Part shown: one piece after another, positions 1 to 9,600 of the stretch
How the letters are laid out: each line of letters opens with the position of its first letter
Numbering within the stretch: position 1 is the first letter of the stretch
Source of the DNA: Vibrio variabilis
GTDB lineage: Bacteria; Pseudomonadota; Gammaproteobacteria; Enterobacterales; Vibrionaceae
Direction: 5' to 3'
Assembly (NCBI RefSeq): GCF_003263785.1
Contig: NZ_JYJK01000027.1
Location: 1 to 41,151 of the forward strand
DNA: 41,151 nucleotides
Notes under the pieces: generated by a model
Databases searched by the model: none
Told to the model about the DNA's origin: nothing
Seen by the model: only the letters and a program-made list of their open reading frames with translations
Position numbers and translations under genes: made by a program

Positions 1-2698
1 ACAGCTTTAGGCGCCTCTGCAACGACCGCTTCTGCGATGACTGGTTCAGCAACGACGGGTGCTTCAGTTGTTACCGCTTCAACGACAGCTGCTTCGACAA
101 CCTCAGTTACAGCTTTTGGCACTTCAACAGACTCTGGTGCAACAATTGCTCTGGCTTACGCATAACGATGACTTTACCCATCGCCATTTCTGGCATTGCC
201 ATACCTGTTACTGCTAGTACTGGCGTTTCAACGACTTCTGCTTGAGGCTTCGCTTTCGGTTTTGGTTTCACAATACCGTAGCTTGGCATCACTTTACCCA
301 TTGCCATCTCTGGTGATGCAACACCACCTTTGCGTAGGCGGAATGGGTTAGGGCGACGATCACGACCGCGACGACGACGTTGACCACTTGCACGCAAGTG
401 ACGTGGTGAACGACGGTTACGACGTTGCTTGCCTTCCTCTTTAGCACCCGCTTCGTTTGACGCTTCTTGAGCTTGCGGTTTTTCTACCGGAGCTTGAGCG
501 ACAACTGCTGCTTCTTGTTGCGTTTCGAGTTCTTGTTGCTTCGCGTTTTGATCTTTCACACGAACTTGCTTGGTGAGTTTACGACGCTGACGACGCTCTT
601 TCACTTTCGCTGTTTTCTCTTCCGCACGAGGTGCTTTCTTCTCAGCTTGAACGTCAGCAGCGATTTGCTTACCTTGTTCTTCTACCTTCGAGTTGTTAGC
701 GGCTTCGTCACGTTTCTTGTTGCGACGGTCTTGCTGCCTGTTACGACGGTTTTGAGATTTGCGCGGCTCTTGTGCGTTGCTTTGCGTTTCTTTTTCTTCA
801 TCGCGGTCACGGTTAGCCTTGTTACGACGATTCTTGTTGCGATCGTTGTCACGAGTCTCTTTGTTGTTGCGACGGCGCTGATCGTTGTTGCGGTTACGAC
901 GCGAACGATTATTGCGATTCTTGTTGTTCTCTTCTTTCTTCTCTGGCTCTTTCTTTTCAGGCTCTGGAGACGCAAATAGCGAGCTAATTGCCGAAAGAAT
1001 ACGTGAGAACAGACCAGGTTTTTCGACCTTTGGTTCAGCTGCAGGTTTCTTCTCTGGCGCTTTAGGCGCTGGAGTTGGAGCGCTTTGCGTTGGTGTCGCG
1101 AAGCCTTGCAGTGCTGGTTGTTCTACTTTACGTGGCTTAACCTCTGACTCGCCAGCTTCTTTTGCTTCTGCTTCACGCAGAGCTTCCAGCTTCTTAGGCA
1201 GTAGGTAAGACAATAGATCTTGTTCTTCGCCTTCACGAACACGGATCACCTCGAAGTGTGGCGTTTCCATGTCTGAATCAGGAACGATAGTGATCTTCAC
1301 TTCTTGAACACGCTCGATGTGGTTAATTGAGCGGCGCTTCTCATTGAGTAGATAAGAGGCGATAGGCACAGGAACAATCGCTAAAGCCTGCGATGTGTTG
1401 TCCTTAAGCGCTTCTTCTTCAATCAGACGCAATACAGAAAGTGCCAGTGATTCATTGTCACGAACGACACCAGTACCGCTACAACGCGGACAGATGTGGT
1501 GGCTCGCCTCAGCCAACGATGGGCTTAGACGCTGGCGCGACATTTCTAATAGACCAAAACGAGAGATACGACCGATTTGAACGCGAGCACGGTCAATACG
1601 AACCGCTTCGCGTAGGCGGTTTTCTACTTCACGTTGGTGACGAACTGGCGTCATATCGATGAAGTCGATAACCACTAGACCGCCTAGGTCACGAAGACGT
1701 AATTGACGCGCAATTTCATCTGCTGCTTCTAGGTTGGTGTTCAGCGCCGTCTCTTCGATATCGCTGCCTTTCGTTGCGCGTGCTGAGTTGATATCGATTG
1801 AGGTTAGAGCCTCTGTTGGGTCGATAACAATGGAACCACCTGAAGGTAGGCGCACTTCGCGTTGGAATGCAGATTCGATTTGGCTTTCAATTTGGTAGTG
1901 ACTGAACAGTGGTACTTCGCTGTCGTACTTTTTAACACGGTTAACGAAGTCTGGGCGCACCAATTGAATGTGTTGGCGAGCACGCTCATAGATAGTGTTG
2001 CTATCAATAAGGATTTCACCGATATCACGACGCAGATAGTCACGCAGAGCGCGCACAATCACGTTACTCTCTTGGTGGATCAAAAATGGTGCAGGATTTT
2101 GGTCTGCAGCGCCTTTGATGTTTTCCCAGTTATTCAGTAGGAAACGTAAGTCCCACTCAAGCTCTTCTGCACTCTTACCAACGCCTGCAGTACGGACAAT
2201 CAGCCCCATACCTTGTGGCAGTTCAAGAGTACTCAGTGCTGCTTTTAGTTCAGTACGCTCTTCACCTTCGATACGACGAGAAATACCGCCTGCGCGAGGG
2301 TTGTTTGGCATTAGAACTAGGTAGCTACCCGCCAGAGAGATGTACGTTGTCAGAGCAGCGCCTTTGCTGCCACGCTCTTCTTTTTCAACTTGCACGATCA
2401 CTTCTTGGCCTTCGCTCAAAACATCCTTGATGCTTGGGCGGCCTTGATAGGTATAACCTTCTGGGAAGTATTCTTTTGCAATTTCTTTAAGAGGGAGGAA
2501 ACCGTGGCGTTCGGCACCGTAGTCAACGAAAGCGGCCTCTAGGCTAGGCTCAACTCGAGTGATACGTCCTTTGTAGATATTTGCTTTTTTTGACTCATGA
2601 CCAGGACTTTCAATATCAAGATCGAAAAGCTTTTGGCCGTCAACCAAAGCAACACGCAACTCTTCTTTTTGAGTTGCGTTAATTAACATTCTTTTCAT
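1..2698 (-). CDS. rne: Ribonuclease E (3' end outside window; one apparent frameshift)
   Basis: Essential endoribonuclease and scaffold of the RNA degradosome; it processes rRNA and tRNA and starts mRNA decay at the inner membrane. The start [10 protein letters not shown] matches the family; an open extension of 47 codons upstream is leader sequence. Visible are the S1 domain (about 35-125), the catalytic aspartates in SIDINS (D302) and VVIDFIDM (D345), and the zinc-link CPRC (C403, C406). After about residue 510 comes a low-complexity scaffold half with a membrane-targeting helix ([14 protein letters not shown]), Arg/Asn-rich RNA-binding stretches and two copies of PEMAMGKV. Near position 149 the frame breaks; restoring one base (CC read as C) continues into an Ala/Val/Glu-rich tail ([18 protein letters not shown]) that runs off the window. 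I treat the break as a sequencing error. Confidence 0.95.
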
Positions 2699-3150
2699 TA
2701 CAGAAATTCTCGTTGTATTTTCTTTGTTTTCATCATTGCTCTTGTCACAAGTTTCGTAACTCGCGGTGCCTGATCCCATGGCTTTATTTATTGCAGCCTC
2801 CCGGCTGGAAGGGATGCTCGTGGGCACTACAGTCATCACACAAGGCTGAGGCTGTGTGATCCGCGTACTTAGCGGTATTACTCAAACACGAGTACGTGAG
2901 TAGGTGACAAGGAAGACTTAGCTTTCAACGTCTTATGCCAGTTGCTGCGTTTCAATACTAAGCGGTCTACTCAAGGTTTAAATGCTCAAAGATAATCGCG
3001 ATAAATGATAAATCGATTCTAATTACCCAGTGCAGCTGTGAACTATAGCAGCGCAACGAAATATCAGCAATCAGCTTTGATGTAAACCACAGAAAAAAAC
3101 CAAGCTTTTGCGCGGTCTGTACGGTTAATGTACTGATTTTAATCGCCAAA

Positions 3151-3156
3151 ATTATA
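3151..3156 (-). promoter_or_regulatory. Candidate rne promoter -10 box
   Basis: On the - strand this reads TATAAT, a perfect sigma-70 -10 box. The -35 region 17 bases upstream (GATTTG) is poor. Transcription from here would give rne a leader of about 440 nt, similar in scale to the long E. coli rne leader. Only the -10 match is seen directly. Confidence 0.35.
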
Positions 3157-3298
3157 AGGTTGTGAAATTGGCTCAAATCGTGGTTAAAAATTATCCACAA
3201 CTTGTCCAGCCACTACCAATTCGTCTGTTTTGGCACAGTTCACAAGTTTCCGAATCGGGTACGGAAAATAGAAAGCGTTCTTTTCTTGATACTTTGAG

Positions 3299-3307
3299 TG
3301 TTATAAT
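3299..3307 (+). promoter_or_regulatory. Extended -10 promoter of rluC, start codon 6 bases downstream
   Basis: The sequence is TGTTATAAT, a perfect extended -10 element (TG-N-TATAAT). Only AGCGAA separates it from the rluC ATG at 3314, so transcription should begin at or next to the start codon. No Shine-Dalgarno sequence and no good -35 box are present. Confidence 0.6.
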
Positions 3308-3313
3308 AGCGAA

Positions 3314-4261
3314 ATGAGTGAAATTAGAACAAAAGTCCAGTTCGTCGACATCGATGACGATATGGCTGGTCAACGCATTGATAACTTTTTGCGTAACCAA
3401 CTTAAGAACATCCCAAAAAGTGTTGTGTATCGAATCGTACGCAAGGGTGAAGTGCGAGTGAACAAAAAGCGCGTTAAGGCTGAGTACAAGCTGCAAGCGG
3501 GTGATTTGGTTCGTATTCCGCCGGTAACACTGGAAGAAAAAGAGCAAGAAGCACCGCTTAATACCAACTTGAATCGTGTTGCTGAGCTGGAATCGCAGAT
3601 CATCTATGAAGATGACCACATGCTGATCCTTAATAAACCTTCGGGTCTGGCTGTTCACGGTGGTAGCGGCCTCAAATTTGGTGCTATCGAAGCGCTGCGT
3701 GCGCTAAGACCACAAGCACGCTTTCTTGAACTGGTGCACCGAATCGACCGCGACACGTCGGGCATTTTATTGGTGGCGAAAAAGCGCTCGGCGCTGCGCC
3801 ATTTGCAGGCTCAGTTCCGTGAGAAGACAGTACAGAAGTATTACTACGCTTTGGTGATGGGCAAGTGGAAGCCAAGCTGCAAAGTCGTCAAAGCGCCGCT
3901 TCTTAAAAATGAAGTGAACAGCATTGTTAGAGTGAACCCTAATGGCAAGCCATCAGAAACCCGATTCAAAGTCTTGACGGCTTTTGAGCAAGCGACGTTA
4001 ATTCAGGCAAGTCCGATTACTGGGCGTACTCACCAGATTCGCGTGCATACTCAATATACCGGTCACCCGATTGCGTGGGATGATCGTTACGGCGATCGCC
4101 GCTTTGATGCGTACACGGCCAAAGCTGGGTTGGATCGTTTGTTCCTGCATGCAGCGAATATTATTTTCACCCACCCAGGTAAAGAAGAGCGAATGGAAAT
4201 CCATGCTGACATGGAACCTAAGCTTCAAAAAGCATTGGATAAACTTAAGACGATGTCTTGA
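3314..4261 (+). CDS. rluC: 23S rRNA pseudouridine synthase RluC
   Basis: Makes pseudouridines in 23S rRNA (positions 955, 2504 and 2580 in E. coli). At 315 aa it matches the usual length. An S4 RNA-binding domain (about 18-75) precedes the RluA-type catalytic domain, with the catalytic aspartate in HRIDRDTSG (D145) and the conserved ending TGRTHQIRVHTQYTGHPI. The N-terminus MSEIRTKVQF aligns with family N-termini, so the start at 3314 is well supported although it has no ribosome-binding site and lies 6 bases after a -10 box. It diverges from rne and is closed by its own terminator, so it is probably transcribed alone. Confidence 0.95.
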   Translation: MSEIRTKVQFVDIDDDMAGQRIDNFLRNQLKNIPKSVVYRIVRKGEVRVNKKRVKAEYKLQAGDLVRIPPVTLEEKEQEAPLNTNLNRVAELESQIIYEDDHMLILNKPSGLAVHGGSGLKFGAIEALRALRPQARFLELVHRIDRDTSGILLVAKKRSALRHLQAQFREKTVQKYYYALVMGKWKPSCKVVKAPLLKNEVNSIVRVNPNGKPSETRFKVLTAFEQATLIQASPITGRTHQIRVHTQYTGHPIAWDDRYGDRRFDAYTAKAGLDRLFLHAANIIFTHPGKEERMEIHADMEPKLQKALDKLKTMS

Positions 4262-4282
4262 GGCTAGTTGGTTCTATTGATA

Positions 4283-4310
4283 AGCGAAGCTGGGTTGGCT
4301 TCGCTTTTTT
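4283..4310 (+). terminator. Intrinsic terminator of rluC
   Basis: An 8-bp stem AGCGAAGC/GCTTCGCT with a 7-base loop is followed directly by a run of T, 21 bases after the rluC stop. Confidence 0.85.
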
Positions 4311-4337
4311 GATCTCTTAGCAAGACTGACGTAGAAG

Positions 4338-4922
4338 TTAACCTAAAGGTGAGAGCCCATGTTTATCGAGCATACTCACTAAGTCGATTAAAGGCAGACC
4401 CACCAATGTGTTTGGATCTTTTCCTTCTAACGCGCTAAATAAGCTAATGCCAAGTCCTTCGCTTTTGAAACTGCCGGCACAGTAATAGGGCTGTTCGAGA
4501 TCAACGTAACGCTCAACCTGCGCTCGGCTAAGTGTTCTAAAAGTCACATCGAAGGTATCGACGGTGACATCACACTCACTGGAGTGGGTATTGAGTACAG
4601 CGAGGCCAGTGTAGAAACGGATGGTTTTGCCACTTTGCTGGGTAAGCTGGGCAATCGCTGTTTCGCGATTGAGCGGTTTACCGATAATTTGGCCGTCGAT
4701 AACGCAGACTTGGTCACTGCCAATAACGAGCGCATTGGGCTCGTTTTGCAGTGCACGTGCTTTTTGTTCAGCCAGACGTTGAACCAGCTGCATGGCTGAC
4801 TCATCAGAACGAGCGGTTTCATCGACTTGTGGAGCGATGGCCTCAAAGGATAGACCTAACTTCGCTAATAGCTCGGCACGATAAGGGGACGTTGAGGCTA
4901 AAATGAGTCTTATGGATTTCAT
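4338..4922 (-). CDS. yceF: Maf-family nucleotide pyrophosphatase (7-methyl-GTP type, YceF)
   Basis: A house-cleaning enzyme of the Maf/HAM1 fold; the YceF branch in E. coli hydrolyses 7-methyl-GTP to the monophosphate. The 194-aa product starts MKSIRLILASTSPYRAELL and contains the Maf signature ASTSPYR (9-15), the DETAR segment, and the conserved GSDQV and GKP motifs. A longer start 14 codons upstream is open but is not part of the family. The gene lies between rluC (convergent) and yceD (divergent), the same neighbourhood as in E. coli, which supports YceF over the paralogue YhdE. The exact substrate is inferred from the subfamily. Confidence 0.88.
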   Translation of the reverse strand: MKSIRLILASTSPYRAELLAKLGLSFEAIAPQVDETARSDESAMQLVQRLAEQKARALQNEPNALVIGSDQVCVIDGQIIGKPLNRETAIAQLTQQSGKTIRFYTGLAVLNTHSSECDVTVDTFDVTFRTLSRAQVERYVDLEQPYYCAGSFKSEGLGISLFSALEGKDPNTLVGLPLIDLVSMLDKHGLSPLG

Positions 4923-5019
4923 TTTGAGTTCAGTTTTTCTATCATAATTGCAGTTTCTAGACATATTGATAGATTCTTAATCTGTAGGCAAAAAAAGTAC
5001 AACTTTTTCGCCTTTTTCT

Positions 5020-5048
5020 TTGACTAAATCCGTTTTGGAAGATAATAT
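5020..5048 (+). promoter_or_regulatory. Sigma-70 promoter of yceD, very close to the ATG
   Basis: TTGACT (5020-5025), a 17-bp spacer and TAATAT (5043-5048) form a strong sigma-70 promoter. The yceD ATG is at 5058, so the expected start site (about 5055-5056) leaves at most a few untranslated bases. No Shine-Dalgarno sequence is visible. This promoter probably drives yceD-rpmF and, by read-through, the fatty-acid genes. Confidence 0.65.
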
Positions 5049-5057
5049 TCGCGCCCT

Positions 5058-5585
5058 ATGCAAAAGGTAAAAATACCGCGAACTGTTGACCCGGGTAAGA
5101 CGGCACAAAAAAGACTCGACTACGATGGCATCATCCAAGTCAGCCTTTTCAAGCGTCTGAGCGAGTCAGTTAGTAGCGTAAAACGCGATGCTGAAGTGAC
5201 ATTGTCCTTTGGGCATGATGAACAGCGACTCGTTGTTATCTCTGGTAAAGCTAACATCGAAGTTGATTTGGAATGTCAGCGTTGTAATGAGATTTTCACA
5301 CACTTGTGTGAAGTTCAATTCACTTACACTCCTTATTACAGTGAAAAAAGTGAAGAGGACGCACCGGAAGATTACGATTTGGTAGATCTTAATGAGTACG
5401 GTGAGGTCGATCTCATACAATTAGTTGAAGACGAGTTCATCTTAAACCTGCCTCAAGTCGCAATGCACGATATAGCAGACTGTAGCGTTGACTCAAACAA
5501 CATGGTGTTTGGAGATATTCCGGAAGAGGTTCCAGAAGATAAGCCAAATCCATTTGATGTTTTAAAGAGCTTAAAGCGTGAGTAA
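5058..5585 (+). CDS. yceD: YceD, DUF177 large ribosomal RNA accumulation protein
   Basis: Small conserved protein needed for normal 23S rRNA accumulation; its exact activity is not known. The 175-aa product matches E. coli YceD over its whole length: start MQKVKIPRTVDPGKTAQKRL, the CxxC pair in LECQRC (C73, C76), an acidic middle, and the ending PNPFDVLKSLKRE. It lies 43 bases upstream of rpmF (ribosomal protein L32), the standard arrangement, which ties it to 50S assembly. The start is set by family alignment; the promoter -10 box ends only 9 bases upstream. Confidence 0.92.
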   Translation: MQKVKIPRTVDPGKTAQKRLDYDGIIQVSLFKRLSESVSSVKRDAEVTLSFGHDEQRLVVISGKANIEVDLECQRCNEIFTHLCEVQFTYTPYYSEKSEEDAPEDYDLVDLNEYGEVDLIQLVEDEFILNLPQVAMHDIADCSVDSNNMVFGDIPEEVPEDKPNPFDVLKSLKRE

Positions 5586-5628
5586 CAAAGTTACTGACGT
5601 TTAAATTACTAACATAGGAGTAGGGTCC

Positions 5629-5799
5629 ATGGCCGTACAAAAAAGCAAGAAGTCACGTTCTATGCGTGGCATGCGTCGTTCACATGATGCGCTAACTTCA
5701 GCTGCACTATCTGTAGACGCAACTTCAGGTGAAACTCACCTACGTCACAACGTGACTGCTGACGGTTACTACCGTGGCAAAAAGGTTATCAACAAGTAA
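5629..5799 (+). CDS. rpmF: 50S ribosomal protein L32 (bL32)
   Basis: A 56-aa basic ribosomal protein: [20 protein letters not shown] at the start and [10 protein letters not shown] at the end, as in enterobacterial bL32. It has a strong ribosome-binding site (ATAGGAG) 10-15 bases before the ATG. The zinc-binding cysteines found in some L32 proteins are absent, as in other gammaproteobacteria. It sits between yceD and plsX, so ribosome and phospholipid synthesis share a transcript. Confidence 0.96.
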   Translation: MAVQKSKKSRSMRGMRRSHDALTSAALSVDATSGETHLRHNVTADGYYRGKKVINK

Positions 5800-5808
5800 G
5801 GTTGACCT

Positions 5809-6833
5809 TTGCATAATATAACCGTTGCACTTGATGCAATGGGCGGGGATTTCGGTCCTTCCGTAACAGTGCCTGCCGCCGTGCAGGCACTGTCGCATTT
5901 CCCAGAGCTAAAAGTGGTGCTTGTTGGCGACGCGCCGTCAATAAACACGCAACTCAAACAGTTAGGTTACCAACGCAGCCCTCGTCTTGAGGTGATGCAT
6001 AGTGACCGAGTCATTTCGAATTCCGAAAAGCCTTCCTTCGCCTTAAGAAACAGTCATGATACGTCTATGCGTATTGCCTTGGATTTAGTTGAATCTGAGC
6101 ACGCCGACGCATGTGTTAGTGGCGGAAATACTGGCGCATTGATGGCGTTGTCACGTTATCGTCTCAAGCTTCTTCCTGGCATTGATAGACCTGCGCTTGT
6201 TTCAGCGCTGCCAACCAAATCCGGAGCAAAAACCTGGATGCTCGACTTAGGCGCAAACGCGTCGGTTGATGCAGACTCTTTATTTCAATTCGCCGTTATG
6301 GGCAGTGCTCTTGCTGAGCAACATTTGGGTCGCAGCACTCGCGTTGCCATTCTCAACATTGGTGCCGAGGAAATTAAGGGTAATGATTTGGTCAAACGTT
6401 GCTCAGAAATGCTGACACAATGCCCATCCATTAACTATATTGGATTCGTCGAGGGCAATGAGCTACTGAGCGATTGTGCCGATGTGATCGTTTGCGATGG
6501 ATTTGTTGGCAATACCACATTGAAAGCTTGCGAAGGAACTGCGCAGTTTGTTTTGGACAAACTCAAAGCGAAGTTAGCGACGTCAACCATCAAAGGATGG
6601 CTGGCCAGATTACTGTTTTCTGACATGTTAAGTGAAGTAAAAGCACTGAACCCCGACCAGTATAACGGAGCAAGTTTGTTAGGATTGCGCGGCATTGTCA
6701 TAAAAAGCCACGGAAGCGCTGATATTTCGGCGCTTGTTAATGCAATAGCGAAGCGGTTCACGAGGTTAAACGCCAAGTGCCAAACCAAATAAGCGATCGT
6801 CTAGAAGCAGTGTTACTCGAGAGGCAGTATTAG
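5809..6833 (+). CDS. plsX: Phosphate acyltransferase PlsX (TTG start; apparent frameshift near 6748)
   Basis: Converts acyl-ACP and phosphate to acyl-phosphate, the acyl donor for PlsY in phospholipid synthesis; a peripheral membrane enzyme. The protein reads [20 protein letters not shown], with [11 protein letters not shown] and [20 protein letters not shown] further on. The only start that keeps the family N-terminus is TTG at 5809, 9 bases after the rpmF stop. As read, the frame ends at 6792 with a foreign tail. One missing base near 6748-6749 restores [20 protein letters not shown] and a stop at 6833, 5 bases before fabH. That tail is typical of the family, so the break is probably a sequencing error. 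Confidence 0.92.
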
Positions 6834-6838
6834 TCTTC

Positions 6839-7789
6839 ATGTATAGCAAAATTTTAGGTACAGGCAGCTACCTGCCATCTCAGATCCGCACCAATGCCGA
6901 TCTAGAGAAAATGGTAGACACGACAGATGAATGGATTGTCACTCGCACAGGTATTAAAGAGCGTCGCATTGCCGCCGAAGACGAAACCGTCGCGGATATG
7001 GGCTATGAAGCGTCGCTAAAAGCGATTGAAATGGCAGGCATCGATAAAAACGATATCGATCTGATCATTGTTGCCACAACAAGTAGCAGCCACGCGTTTC
7101 CGTCGTCTGCGTGTCAAGTTCAAGCAAAACTTGGCATTCAAGGTTGCCCTGCATTCGATATGGCGGCAGCATGTACTGGCTTTGTTTATGCGTTGTCAGT
7201 GGCTGATCAACATATCCGTTCTGGTATGTGCAAAAACGTACTGGTGATCGGTTCGGATTGTCTGTCAAAAACTGTTGAAGAGATTGATCGCTCTACTATT
7301 ATTTTGTTTGGCGATGCTGCAGGCGCCGTGGTTCTTGGCGCAAGCGAAGAGCCGGGAATTATCTCGACACATCTTTATGCAGATGGCCGTTTTGGCGATT
7401 TGCTCAGTCTTGAAATGCCTGTCCGTGGTGGAGAGCTAGATAAATGGCTTAACATGTCAGGAAATGAAGTCTTTAAAGTAGCGGTAACCCAGCTATCTAA
7501 ATTGGTGAAAGACACACTGGCAGCCAATGGGATGAGTAAAGAAGATCTCGATTGGTTAGTGCCTCATCAAGCGAACTATCGCATTATTGCCGCGACAGCG
7601 AAGAAACTTGGCATGTCGATGGATCAAGTTGTACTGACACTCGATCGTCACGGTAACACGTCAGCCGCTACGGTACCGACCGCACTCGATGAAGCCGTGC
7701 GTGATGGCCGAATTAAGCGTGGACAAAACCTGTTATTAGAAGCGTTTGGTGGTGGGTTTACTTGGGGTTCGGCGCTCGTACGCTTCTAA
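6839..7789 (+). CDS. fabH: 3-oxoacyl-ACP synthase III (KAS III)
   Basis: Starts type II fatty-acid synthesis by condensing acetyl-CoA with malonyl-ACP. The 316-aa product has the full catalytic triad: C112 in AAACTGF, H243 in LVPHQAN and N273 in HGNTSAA, and ends [13 protein letters not shown] as in E. coli. Start [13 protein letters not shown] matches the family. It follows plsX by 5 bases after frame correction, so the two are probably translationally coupled, and leads into fabD. Confidence 0.97.
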   Translation: MYSKILGTGSYLPSQIRTNADLEKMVDTTDEWIVTRTGIKERRIAAEDETVADMGYEASLKAIEMAGIDKNDIDLIIVATTSSSHAFPSSACQVQAKLGIQGCPAFDMAAACTGFVYALSVADQHIRSGMCKNVLVIGSDCLSKTVEEIDRSTIILFGDAAGAVVLGASEEPGIISTHLYADGRFGDLLSLEMPVRGGELDKWLNMSGNEVFKVAVTQLSKLVKDTLAANGMSKEDLDWLVPHQANYRIIAATAKKLGMSMDQVVLTLDRHGNTSAATVPTALDEAVRDGRIKRGQNLLLEAFGGGFTWGSALVRF

Positions 7790-7846
7790 CTCCGCCCAAA
7801 CCAAACGGTATAAAAGTCATAGATTGCGTTGTTTAAGGAAATAACG

Positions 7847-8770
7847 ATGAGTAATTTTGCAATCGTGTTCCCAGGTCAGGGTTCACAAACAGTTGGCATG
7901 CTTGCAGAGCTAGGCGAGCAACATGAGATCGTGAAAGCGACATTTGCAGAAGCATCAGAGGCACTAGGTTACGACCTTTGGGCGCTGGTTCAAAATGGTC
8001 CTGCTGAAGATCTTAATCAGACACATCGCACACAGCCAGCATTGCTCGCTTCGTCTGTCGCAATTTGGCGTGTATGGCAAGAGCAAGGTCTTGCTCAGCC
8101 AGCACTGGTTGCAGGTCACAGTTTAGGTGAATACTCTGCGCTAGTTTGTGCAGGCGTTATTGATTTCAAAGAAGCCATTAAGCTTGTTGAGCTGCGCGGT
8201 CAGCTAATGCAAGAAGCCGTACCAGCAGGTGTTGGCGCTATGTACGCGATCATCGGTCTAGATGATGACTCTATTGCTAAAGCGTGTGAAGAAGCAGCGC
8301 AAGGTGAAGTCGTTTCTCCAGTAAACTTCAACTCACCAGGTCAAGTTGTCATTGCCGGTAACAAAGCGGCAGTTGAGCGTGCAGGTGCATTGTGTAAAGA
8401 AGCCGGTGCGAAACGTGCGCTTCCTCTTCCTGTGTCGGTACCTTCTCACTGTGCGCTGATGAAGCCAGCAGCAGAAAAGCTAGCGGTTGCGCTTGAGGCA
8501 ATTGAATTCAACGCGCCATCTGTTCCAGTTATCAACAACGTTGATGTGGCAGCAGAGACTGATCCTGCAAAAATTAAAGACGCACTTGTACGTCAACTAC
8601 ACAGCCCAGTTCGCTGGACTGAAGGTGTAGAGAAGATGAGCGAGCAAGGCGTAGAGAAACTGCTAGAACTTGGCCCAGGTAAAGTTCTAACCGGTCTAAC
8701 TAAGCGTATCGTTAAGACATTGAGTGCTGCAGCAGTCAACGACGCTGCGTCACTTGAAGCTGCAAAATAA
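7847..8770 (+). CDS. fabD: Malonyl-CoA:ACP transacylase
   Basis: Loads malonyl groups from malonyl-CoA onto acyl carrier protein. The 307-aa protein has the GQGSQ loop (10-14), the active-site serine in GHSLG (S92), R117 and the catalytic histidine H201 in PSHCALM. The start at 7847 (MSNFAIVFPGQG) follows a TAAGGAA ribosome-binding site; six extra in-frame codons upstream are not part of the family. It lies 57 bases after fabH and 14 before fabG. Confidence 0.96.
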   Translation: MSNFAIVFPGQGSQTVGMLAELGEQHEIVKATFAEASEALGYDLWALVQNGPAEDLNQTHRTQPALLASSVAIWRVWQEQGLAQPALVAGHSLGEYSALVCAGVIDFKEAIKLVELRGQLMQEAVPAGVGAMYAIIGLDDDSIAKACEEAAQGEVVSPVNFNSPGQVVIAGNKAAVERAGALCKEAGAKRALPLPVSVPSHCALMKPAAEKLAVALEAIEFNAPSVPVINNVDVAAETDPAKIKDALVRQLHSPVRWTEGVEKMSEQGVEKLLELGPGKVLTGLTKRIVKTLSAAAVNDAASLEAAK

Positions 8771-8784
8771 AAAGGAATCCAATA

Positions 8785-9521
8785 ATGATGAACCTTGAAG
8801 CAAAATCGCCCTAGTAACAGGTGCAAGCCGTGGTATTGGTCGCTCAATCGCTGAGCTACTGGTCGAGCGCGGTGCAAAGGTAATTGGTACAGCTACGTCA
8901 GAGAACGGCGCAGCAGCAATCAGCGAATATCTAGGTGAGAATGGTAAAGGTCTGGCACTAAACGTGACAGATACCGACTCAATCGAAGCTGTTCTCAAGC
9001 AAATTAACGAAGAATTTGGTGCTATCGATATTCTAGTTAACAACGCTGGTATCACTCGTGACAACCTTCTTATGCGTATGAAGGACGATGAGTGGACGGA
9101 TATCATGGACACGAACCTAACGTCTATCTTCCGCCTGTCTAAAGCCGTACTGCGTGGCATGATGAAGAAACGTCAAGGCCGTATTATCAACGTAGGCTCT
9201 GTTGTGGGCACTATGGGCAACGCAGGTCAAACAAACTACGCAGCAGCAAAAGCTGGCGTTATCGGCTTTACCAAGTCTATGGCACGTGAAGTAGCTTCAC
9301 GTGGTGTAACAGTAAACACCGTTGCACCTGGTTTTATTGAAACAGACATGACAAAAGCACTGAATGATGAGCAACGAGCTGCTACACTAGCGAACGTACC
9401 TGCTGGCCGTTTGGGTGACCCTCGTGAAATCGCTTCAGCTGTTGCATTTCTTGCATCGCCAGAAGCGGCATACATCACAGGTGAGACTCTTCACGTAAAT
9501 GGTGGCATGTACATGGTTTGA
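8785..9521 (+). CDS. fabG: 3-oxoacyl-ACP reductase FabG (apparent frameshift near 8800)
   Basis: NADPH-dependent reductase of the fatty-acid elongation cycle and an essential gene. A ribosome-binding site AAAGGAA precedes ATGATGAACCTTGAAG; the start is 8785 or 8788. The frame breaks at once: GAAGCAAAATC should read GAAGGCAAAATC (GG read as G at 8800), which restores the cofactor loop KIALVTGASRGIGRS. Downstream all short-chain dehydrogenase motifs are present: LVNNAGITRD, INVGS, the YAAAK catalytic pair, and the ending GETLHVNGGMYMV. The gene is complete apart from this one base, so a sequencing error is by far the likeliest cause. Confidence 0.94.
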
Positions 9522-9600
9522 TCTGTGCAACATTTGTGCATGATTTAAGTCAAAAATGTGCTGAATTTCGGTTAAATTCGCTAAAATTGTGGTTTGACCA

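Larger units (their letters stand above)
2699..3313. other. rne leader and rne-rluC divergent control region
   Basis: This 615-base gap between divergent genes has no convincing gene. On the - strand it would form a leader of about 440 nt for rne. It holds a perfect 8-bp hairpin (2835-2860, arms ATCACACA), a small hairpin CCGC/GCGG (2861-2875), a CAGCC/GGCTG hairpin near 2795-2815, and two near-identical direct repeats (2866-2885 and 2957-2975). A long leader through which RNase E controls its own mRNA is known in E. coli; that the same holds here is inference from the length and structure. Confidence 0.5.

Noticed and set aside
467..979. 170-codon open frame on the + strand inside rne
   Set aside because: It is antisense to the Arg/Asn/Lys-rich low-complexity part of RNase E; biased codons there leave other frames open. 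The product is a Leu/Val/Phe-rich string with no family.
2699..2839. Open extension of the rne frame by 47 codons upstream of MKRMLI
   Set aside because: The extension has no RNase E character and the leader hairpin region begins inside it. [10 protein letters not shown] is the conserved start.
3191..3658. 155-codon open frame on the - strand across the start of rluC
   Set aside because: It overlaps the certain rluC frame, has no ribosome-binding site and resembles nothing I know.
4924..4964. Longer yceF start 14 codons upstream
   Set aside because: The extra residues (MSRNCNYDRKTELK) are not in the family; MKSIRLILASTSP is the standard opening.
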